Below are positions 48,315 to 53,603 of a stretch of 53,603 nt of DNA, piece by piece (positions within the stretch are counted from its first letter, which is position 1; each line of letters opens with the position of its first letter). Source of the stretch: Verrucomicrobiaceae bacterium (GTDB lineage: Bacteria > Verrucomicrobiota > Verrucomicrobiia > Verrucomicrobiales > V1-33); the NCBI GenBank assembly GCA_027483175.1, contig JAIXVE010000175.1:1-53603 (forward strand), written 5' to 3'. Both the position numbers and the translations under genes were made by a program. Under the pieces are notes generated by a model that saw nothing but the letters and a program-made list of their open reading frames with translations, was not told the DNA's origin and did no database searches.

Positions 48315-50029
48315 TTTTGAGTTGGGGCGGGAAGATCGATGTCGAACTGAGGGAGGAGACTTCTGCTGACGAGGTGGTCATGGTAGCGCTGCTGTTGTCT
48401 TTGGTCGAGGATGGGAGCGAGCAGGGCGAGTTGTTTGCGGATCTGTGTTCCGACGACGTCGAGGAGTTGTTTTTTGAATTCCGGTGAATCGGGAGGGAGG
48501 GAATTGGGGCCGTCGAGGGCGGCGGAGAGGAAGTCGGCCTCGGCGAGATCAGTGAGTTCCATCTGGGCGGGTGACTGATTTTTCTGGAGAGCCATGAAGG
48601 CGCGGAAATCGCCATCCTGCTTGAGTTTTTCGGCGGACGAGGACTGAAGGAGTTCGAAGGCGCGGTTTTTCTGTGCTTCGTTGAGATTGAGGACAGGCGA
48701 GATGGTGGCGAGTTCGCGGTAGGCGAGAGACTCGACGTTGCTTTGATGGACTTTGGTTTCGCGGGCGTCGAAGGCGGCGAGTTGTGGTTCGGAGAGGAGG
48801 CCTGTGAGGTCCTTGCGGAGGTTGGTGCCGCGGATGAGACTGCCTGCTTTGGTGATCATGGACTTTTCCCGTTCATCAGGAGAGGTGCCTTGGGCAGCAT
48901 CCATGTCGAGCGAGGCGCGGAAGGATTTGAGGTGGGTGTCGAGGATTTTTGTGAGGGTGGTGACCTGTGAGTCGGAGAGATTGAGATCGGTGGTGAGGTC
49001 TTTGATTAGGTTCTGGTGTTTGACGGAGAGACGGCGTGCCAGTTCGTCGGGGCCTGGGTGGGGGCTGAGGGCTTCGAGATTTGCGGGGTCGTCTTCCGAG
49101 GGGATGGGCGTGTTGGCGGAGGGAGTGGTTGTGGCGGGGGCGGTGCTGGTCGCGAGGGAGATGTCGGGCGATTGGGTTGCGGAGAGAGTGGGTGGTGCGG
49201 GGCTTGCGAGAGAAGGAGTGGAGACGGAATCCGGGCGTGATTTGTCCTGACTGTTAAGGAAGAAGGCGACGGTGCCGGTGAGAGTGAGGATGGCTGCGGT
49301 GAGGGCGGAGAGTTTGCCGATGCTTATGGAGGAGACGGCAGCGGTGGAGAGGATGGACGCGAGGCCGGTGGGGGTGGCGTGGGCGGCGAACTCGAGACAG
49401 GCGGCGGGGGCGGCTTCGGCGCAATGGTGGCGGATGCCGGCGGCTAGGGCGGTGGCGGAGACGGTGATGCCGGCGTGTCGTTTGAAGAAGCGGTTGAGGG
49501 AATCGAAGGCGCGACTGGTGCGTTTCTGGGCGGTGTCTTCGCTGATTCCGAGGGCGTCGCCGATGCGGCGGAAGTCGTGGCCTTGGAGGTATCTGCGGAC
49601 GATGATGTCGCGGTCGGAGGCGCGCAGTTGGTCGATGGCTTTGTCGAGCAGGGGAAGGAGACGTGGGAATGTGTCGACTTCGTGCTGGGAGGGATTCATT
49701 TGGGAGGCGGCGTAGGCCTGTTCGCGCTTTTTGAGACGGGATTCCCGTCGCTGGAGCTTGGCGACTTCGAATCTGGTGGCGGTGTGGAGCCAGCCGGGGA
49801 GGTTGGTGTGGAGGTGTGCGAGTTTGCGGGCGTTGATGGAGAGGGCGAGGAGGACGTTCTGGGTGGCTTCTTCGGCGAGTTGCCGGTGGTTCGAGCGGCG
49901 GAGGCTTACGGAGAAGATCATGTCGACGTGGCGTGCGGCGAGGGTGGCGAAGGCGGATTCGTTCCCGTCCTTGGCGTAGGCCATGAGGAGGTCGGAGTCG
50001 CTGGGGATGTCGGGAGTTGGCGGGTCCAT
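48311..50029 (-). CDS. ECF-type sigma factor fused to membrane anchor and extracytoplasmic domain
   Basis: From ATG 50029, 572 residues. Residues ~20-100 are sigma region 2 (ESAFATLAARHVDMIFSVSL, EEATQNVLLALSINARKL). Residues ~120-185 are region 4 (AIDQLRASDRDIIVRRYLQG, IGDALGISEDTAQKRTSRAF). An Ala-rich, two-Cys linker follows, then a single membrane helix at ~240-258 (LSALTAAILTLTGTVAFFL), a Ser/Thr/Pro linker to ~330, and a helical domain repeated in the gene two positions downstream. No anti-sigma gene is adjacent. The anchor would hold the sigma domain at the membrane with its C-terminus outside. Release by proteolysis is inferred. It heads the operon. Confidence 0.88.
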   Translation of the reverse strand: MDPPTPDIPSDSDLLMAYAKDGNESAFATLAARHVDMIFSVSLRRSNHRQLAEEATQNVLLALSINARKLAHLHTNLPGWLHTATRFEVAKLQRRESRLKKREQAYAASQMNPSQHEVDTFPRLLPLLDKAIDQLRASDRDIIVRRYLQGHDFRRIGDALGISEDTAQKRTSRAFDSLNRFFKRHAGITVSATALAAGIRHHCAEAAPAACLEFAAHATPTGLASILSTAAVSSISIGKLSALTAAILTLTGTVAFFLNSQDKSRPDSVSTPSLASPAPPTLSATQSPDISLATSTAPATTTPSANTPIPSEDDPANLEALSPHPGPDELARRLSVKHQNLIKDLTTDLNLSDSQVTTLTKILDTHLKSFRASLDMDAAQGTSPDEREKSMITKAGSLIRGTNLRKDLTGLLSEPQLAAFDARETKVHQSNVESLAYRELATISPVLNLNEAQKNRAFELLQSSSAEKLKQDGDFRAFMALQKNQSPAQMELTDLAEADFLSAALDGPNSLPPDSPEFKKQLLDVVGTQIRKQLALLAPILDQRQQQRYHDHLVSRSLLPQFDIDLPAPTQK

Positions 50030-50114
50030 GTGTTGGAGACTTTGGGAGGATACACCCGCTGGCTGGCGCGATCCGACAGAAATGTTCTGAGGTTTTGGGG
50101 ACACTCCGTGGGAG

Positions 50115-50233
50115 GCAGGGGAATGGGGGTGAGAGAGGGAGATGCAGGGGAATGGATGGCAGGGGAATGCTTGTGGTGAGAGGGGGGAGGCAGGGGAATG
50201 GATGGCAAGGGAATGCGGGTGGGGAGAGGGGGG
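50115..50233. repeat. GCAGGGGAATG repeats upstream of sigma operon
   Basis: GCAGGGGAATG occurs at 50115, 50144, 50159 and 50190, and GCAAGGGAATG at 50205. The unit 50144-50189 recurs at 50190-50233, a 46-bp imperfect tandem duplication. It lies 86-204 bp upstream of the sigma factor start, in its probable promoter region. The remaining gene-free part to 50470 holds nothing recognised. Confidence 0.65.
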
Positions 50234-50471
50234 CGGTTCCGGATGATTAGGAGACAGTGGGTTTGGTGGATGCCGTGCCGTTGGTGTCTGGTTTCCGGGT
50301 GGTGTGGCGGAGGCGCGGAGGGATGGTCTTTCCGGCTACGGATGCGAGCGTCTGTGGCGCGTGGCATCGGCCTTGCGAGGGATGCCCTTTGAATCATTGA
50401 TTCGACAGGCTTTGGGGGCACCTCTGGTTTACGGGAACTGCATCAAAATGATTACTGGATGCAGGGAAGAC

Positions 50472-50500
50472 TTGAAAAGTATGAGGAAGCATTTTAAAAT
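50472..50500 (+). promoter_or_regulatory. Sigma-70-type promoter of the SUKH gene
   Basis: TTGAAA (50472-50477), 17-base spacer, TAAAAT (50495-50500). The -10 lies 24 bp before the start codon. Its AT-rich setting stands out from the G-rich surroundings. Confidence 0.6.
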
Positions 50501-50523
50501 AATCACGGAACGACCTACCCTTT

Positions 50524-51060
50524 ATGAATGATTTCTTGAATCCGGCTGGAGCGTGCTCAGACGAAGAGGTAGCAAAATTCGAATCCGAAATAGGCTACTC
50601 GCTTCCAGGAGATTATCGGAATTTTCTCCTGACTACAAATGGTGGCGATGCCGTTTCCAACTCGATTTCAATCGGAGATGGAGATTCCACCTCGGTTCGA
50701 GCATTCTACGGCTTGAATTCAGTGGGAGCAAAAGGGAGTTTGATGTCTAGGATCGGATTTTATGGCACTGAGCCCGACGTTCCCAAAAATGCTATAGCGA
50801 TTGCGTTTGATGATGGGGGGTGGTCCTTCATGCTGTACTTAAGCGGTACTCGACTTGGACAAGTCTGGCTGATGGATTCTGAAAGGAACCTTCACTTCAT
50901 TGCGAAAGACTTCAAATCTTTCGTCAATTCAGTTGAGATCACAACGTCCGAGGAGGAGCCGATGGAAGCCTTCGTTGAGCAGCCGGCACCAATTACTCCA
51001 GGGGAGTGGCGCAGGCGTAATGCGATTTCCCGAGAAGATAGTGCGGGAGAGGCGGGGTGA
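50524..51060 (+). CDS. SMI1/KNR4 (SUKH) family protein
   Basis: The 178-residue protein has the SUKH core: CSDEEVAKFESEIGYSLPGDYRNFLLTTNGG at the start, then FDDGGWSFMLYLSGTRLGQVWLMD, then FIAKDFKSFVNSV. SUKH proteins commonly act as immunity proteins against nuclease or other polymorphic toxins, and some have other roles. No toxin gene is beside it, so it may be an orphan immunity gene retained against toxins of competitors. Its AT-richer composition and own promoter contrast with neighbours and suggest transfer. The last ~35 residues (beyond EEEPMEAF) are outside the domain. Confidence 0.82.
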   Translation: MNDFLNPAGACSDEEVAKFESEIGYSLPGDYRNFLLTTNGGDAVSNSISIGDGDSTSVRAFYGLNSVGAKGSLMSRIGFYGTEPDVPKNAIAIAFDDGGWSFMLYLSGTRLGQVWLMDSERNLHFIAKDFKSFVNSVEITTSEEEPMEAFVEQPAPITPGEWRRRNAISREDSAGEAG

Positions 51061-51126
51061 TTGGTGCGCCCGGGGAATCAACTGCCCGCCTTGTTCCTCA
51101 GCACGATGGCCGAGAAGAAAAGCGAC

Positions 51127-51300
51127 TCAACCAGTCAGCACTTTGAGTCCTTGCGGACCGGCTTCGCGCCGACTGGCGATGGCGGTGACGTCGCCTTTGA
51201 TGGTAGCGCGGGCGAGTGCGGCCATGGGGATTGCTGGGGTGGGAGGGGCAGCGGAGGGGCCTTGTGATTCCGCGATTGCGAGGGTGACGGTGGGGGAGAG
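51127..51300 (-). pseudogene. 5' relic of a paralogue of the 17.8-kb secreted protein gene
   Basis: On the minus strand, MAALARATIKGDVTAIASRR (from 51225) continuing EAGPQGLKVLTG and a stop matches MAALASAAIRGDATAIAKLR and AGPAGLEAVL of the 587-residue protein. Upstream in frame is a Pro/Ala-rich stretch ending PTPAIP, where the full gene has its signal peptide and ATANP. Only about 60 codons survive; the rest of the gene is absent. Confidence 0.72.
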
Positions 51301-51321
51301 GGGGCAAGGGTGGAGGGGATG

Positions 51322-52965
51322 ATGAGATTTGCTTTTTTTCCTGCGACGCTGAGTGCGTGGTGCGCGCTGATCTTCACTGGAGTGGCGGCGGACGTGCGGA
51401 AGCCGAACGTGCTGCTGATTTGTGTGGATGATCTGAAGCCGCTGCTGGGGTGTTATGGTGATCGGCAGGCGAAGACGCCGAATCTGGACCGTCTTGCTGG
51501 GAGGTCGGTGGTGATGGAGGCGGCGTACTGCAACCAGGCGGTCTGTTCGCCGTCGCGGAATGCTCTGATGGTCGGATTGAGGCCGCAGACGTTAGGGATT
51601 TACGACCTTGCGACGAATTTCCGGAAGTCGCGGCCTGAGGCGGTGACGATGGCGCAGTATTTTCATGGGCAGGGGTATCGGGCGGAGGCGATGGGGAAGA
51701 TCTTCCATGTGGGGCATGGGAATGGTGAGGATGCGGCATCGTGGGATGTGCCGCATTTTTCGCCATCGAAGGCCGGGATGTATCAGGCGGTGGAGAATCG
51801 TGGGTTGGCGCGGGGCAAGGGGGTGAAGGGACCGGCGTTTGAGATGGCAGACGTTTCTGATGATGTGTATCCGGATGGAGCCATTGCGGTGGAGGCGATG
51901 CGGCGGCTGGCTGAGGCTGGGGGGCGAGCGGAGACCCCGTTTTTCATGGCGGTGGGATTTTCGAAGCCGCACCTGCCGTTCTGTGCGCCGAAGAAGTACT
52001 GGGACATGCATGATCCGGCGAAGCTGCCGCTGGCGGCGGTGAGTGAGCCGCCGGTGGGGGCTCCGGAGTATGCGCCGCAGTTTGGGGGTGAGTTGCGCCA
52101 GTATGTGGGCATTCCAGGTAAAGGGGCGCTGTCGGTGGAATTGCAGCGGCAGCTGGTGCACGGTTATTATGCGGCGGTCAGTTATATGGACGCGCAGCTT
52201 GGGAGAGTGTTAGGCAAACTGGACGAGTTGAAGCTTGCGGAGAACACGATTGTGGTGCTGTGGGGAGACCATGGGTGGCACCTTGGGGACCATGGGATGT
52301 GGTGCAAGCATACCAACTATGAGCAGGCGACGCGGATTCCGCTGCTGATTGCGGCTCCGGGGATTGTGCCGGCGCGGACGCGTGGGCTGGTGGAGACGGT
52401 GGACATTTTTCCGACGCTCAGCGAGCTGGCGGGATTGCCGAAGCCGAGCGGGTTGGACGGCGTGAGTTTTGCGAATGTGCTGCGGCATCCGGAGCAGAAG
52501 GCGCGGGAGTCGGTGATTCATGTTTATCCGCGGAACCGGCTGCTGGGACGGGCGATTCGGACGGGGCGGTACCGGATGGTTGAATGGAAGGTTCCGGGAG
52601 CGGCGGCGTCGAGTGCTGAGTATGAGCTTTACGACTACGAGAAGGATCCGCTGGAGACCCGGAACCTAGCGGCGTCGGAGCCGGAGGTGCTGGAAGGGTT
52701 GAAAAAGGTGCTGGCTGGTCATCCGGAGGCGAAGCCTCAGATTCAGGTGGGCAATGCGGCGACGGCGGGGCCTGTGAGGAAGGCTGGGCAGGACCGTGGA
52801 GCGATGTTTGAGATGCGGGACACGAACAAGGACGGGGAGCTGACCAGGGAGGAGTTTCTGGCGAAGCAGCCTGATCCGGACGCGGCTCCTGCGAGGTTTT
52901 TGAAGTTCGACAAGGACAGGAACGGGAGGCTGAGTCGGGAGGAGTATATCGTTGGAGGGAAATGA
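51322..52965 (+). CDS. Secreted sulfatase with C-terminal EF-hands
   Basis: From ATG 51322 (547 residues; GGAGGGG at 51312-51318), a signal peptide is followed by RKPNVLLICVDDLKPLLGCYG and the sulfatase signature CSPSRNALMVGLRPQTLG with the formylglycine Cys. GDHGWHLGDHGMW supplies metal ligands. The overall sequence resembles iduronate-2-sulfatase-like members (S1_7). The last ~60 residues hold two EF-hands (DTNKDGELTREEFL, DKDRNGRLSREEYI). Such enzymes remove sulfate from polysaccharides outside the cytoplasm; the substrate is unknown. Formylglycine formation needs a separate enzyme, and the SUMF1-fold protein at 26 kb lacks the residues for it. Confidence 0.93.
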   Translation: MRFAFFPATLSAWCALIFTGVAADVRKPNVLLICVDDLKPLLGCYGDRQAKTPNLDRLAGRSVVMEAAYCNQAVCSPSRNALMVGLRPQTLGIYDLATNFRKSRPEAVTMAQYFHGQGYRAEAMGKIFHVGHGNGEDAASWDVPHFSPSKAGMYQAVENRGLARGKGVKGPAFEMADVSDDVYPDGAIAVEAMRRLAEAGGRAETPFFMAVGFSKPHLPFCAPKKYWDMHDPAKLPLAAVSEPPVGAPEYAPQFGGELRQYVGIPGKGALSVELQRQLVHGYYAAVSYMDAQLGRVLGKLDELKLAENTIVVLWGDHGWHLGDHGMWCKHTNYEQATRIPLLIAAPGIVPARTRGLVETVDIFPTLSELAGLPKPSGLDGVSFANVLRHPEQKARESVIHVYPRNRLLGRAIRTGRYRMVEWKVPGAAASSAEYELYDYEKDPLETRNLAASEPEVLEGLKKVLAGHPEAKPQIQVGNAATAGPVRKAGQDRGAMFEMRDTNKDGELTREEFLAKQPDPDAAPARFLKFDKDRNGRLSREEYIVGGK

Positions 52966-53219
52966 GACGCCTGCTTATGGATGATGCCGGAACATTGATT
53001 ATGGCGACCTTGATCTGACCATGCAGCGCAATCGGTTTGAGCAGACCGGCGCGATTAGGTGCTTCATGGTGTGAGGTTAAGCCGCGCGGGAGTCGGTTCC
53101 CTGAGAGGGGCTATTGTTGGGGTCGCCGAGGCTGGATTTCGTGGGGTGATGGAGGAGTCATGCGAACCGCCGTGTTGACTCAGGTCGCGCGTTATGGGAC
53201 CCTCGGCCTTGGTGGCGGA
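52966..53219. other. Intergenic 254 bp, nothing recognised
   Basis: No open frame of note, hairpin with T-run, or tandem repeat was seen between the convergent sulfatase and Rpn-like genes. Confidence 0.4.
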
Positions 53220-53603
53220 TCAGAGCGATGCGGCGAAGGATTCGAGGGAATCGGAGACGATGGCGGCGCGGAGGAGGGCGCGGAGTTTTTCGGGATCGGC
53301 GATGACTTCGATGGAGTCGCGGAGGCCGTCGGGGATTGGGCCGAAGCGGAGATCGAGGGCTTCGAGGACGGATTGGCGGCTGGCGGCGAGGGTGCCTTCG
53401 TGGAGACCTTCTTGGCGGCCTTCTTGGCGGCCGGCGTGGCGGCCCTTGAGTTCGCCGGTCTTGATGCCTTCCTGAATTCCATCCTGGCGAAGTTTCTGGG
53501 CGAGGGTCATGGCGGCGGTGCGGTGGGGTTCAGAACCGATGGATTTGATTTTATGGAAGAGGGCGTCATTGTCAACGGAGTCGCGGCTGCACATGTAGCT
53601 GAC
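53220..53603 (-). CDS. 3' end of Rpn/PD-(D/E)XK-type nuclease family protein, cut by window edge
   Basis: The frame is open to the window edge, and an ATG at 53594 is probably internal. The visible 128 residues have the C-terminal part common in Rpn-like and related transposase-derived nucleases: a charged coil with G-x-x-x-G repeats (GIQEGIKTGELKGRHAGRQE) followed by VLEALDLRFGPIPDGLRDSI. DNA repeats (TTCTTGGCGGCC and variants, 53408-53450) underlie the coil. The catalytic domain would lie upstream, outside the window. Confidence 0.7.
   Translation of the reverse strand, partial: VSYMCSRDSVDNDALFHKIKSIGSEPHRTAAMTLAQKLRQDGIQEGIKTGELKGRHAGRQEGRQEGLHEGTLAASRQSVLEALDLRFGPIPDGLRDSIEVIADPEKLRALLRAAIVSDSLESFAASL

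Overview
The window is a 53.6 kb piece of a high-GC bacterial chromosome, most likely from the Verrucomicrobiota (probably Verrucomicrobiales). This is inferred from the gene mix: sulfatases, a SUMF1-fold secreted protein beside a secreted protein with F-x-L-D-T repeats, a Tat-exported Gfo/Idh/MocA oxidoreductase, paired PilT ATPases with a TPR protein, and a sigma factor with a membrane-anchored C-terminal extension. No rRNA, tRNA or CRISPR array was seen. Over most of the window the plus strand is strongly G-rich whichever way the genes point (positions 3421-3480 hold 30 G and 10 C inside a minus-strand gene). The skew weakens or reverses in a few blocks (22921-22980 holds 11 G and 25 C), which are probably recent arrivals.

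Layout. 0-9.5 kb: 42-bp tandem repeats, a sugar nucleotidyltransferase, threonine synthase, a polysaccharide-type acetyltransferase with a glycosyltransferase, a DUF151 nuclease, acylphosphatase, a 3D-domain lipoprotein, endonuclease III, a divergent YkuD-like protein and a fatty acid hydroxylase flanked by heptamer repeats. 9.8-13.9 kb: two PilT-type ATPases and a TPR protein. 14.0-17.6 kb (minus): membrane sulfatase-fold protein, an unlisted 57-residue pilin-like protein, and prfB with its programmed +1 frameshift. 17.8-21.9 kb: a thioredoxin-like secreted protein, a beta-barrel outer membrane protein with a clear terminator and a sigma-54-like promoter candidate, and an RMD1/DUF155-like protein.

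22.3-27.3 kb is an accessory block: a SUMF1-fold protein, then a 1248-residue reading frame in which a REP-associated tyrosine transposase, bracketed by REP-like palindromes, is joined in frame to a secreted alpha/beta hydrolase with thrombospondin-3 repeats. 27.5-31.3 kb holds a CobW-type zinc GTPase with a His-rich partner, and an archaemetzincin-like lipoprotein overlapping a membrane protein gene. 31.5-36.3 kb: Gfo/Idh/MocA oxidoreductase, secreted cyclophilin, DUF3800 protein and an orphan Phd-like antitoxin. 36.4-41.1 kb is a cbb3 oxidase maturation operon (ccoG, a 50-residue membrane protein, SafE-like, ccoI) without the oxidase subunits.

41.2-44.5 kb: a trypsin-like lipoprotein, a decayed copy of part of it, and two related small membrane proteins. 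44.5-50.0 kb (minus): an operon led by a membrane-anchored sigma factor whose extracytoplasmic domain recurs as a separate protein two genes downstream, together with a DKNYY lipoprotein, another lipoprotein and perhaps a 3-hydroxyisobutyrate-type dehydrogenase. 50.4-53.6 kb: a SUKH immunity-like protein with its own promoter, a relic of the 17.8-kb gene, a sulfatase with EF-hands, and the 3' part of an Rpn-like nuclease gene running off the window. The sigma operon and the transposase-hydrolase fusion are the strongest candidates for undescribed biology.
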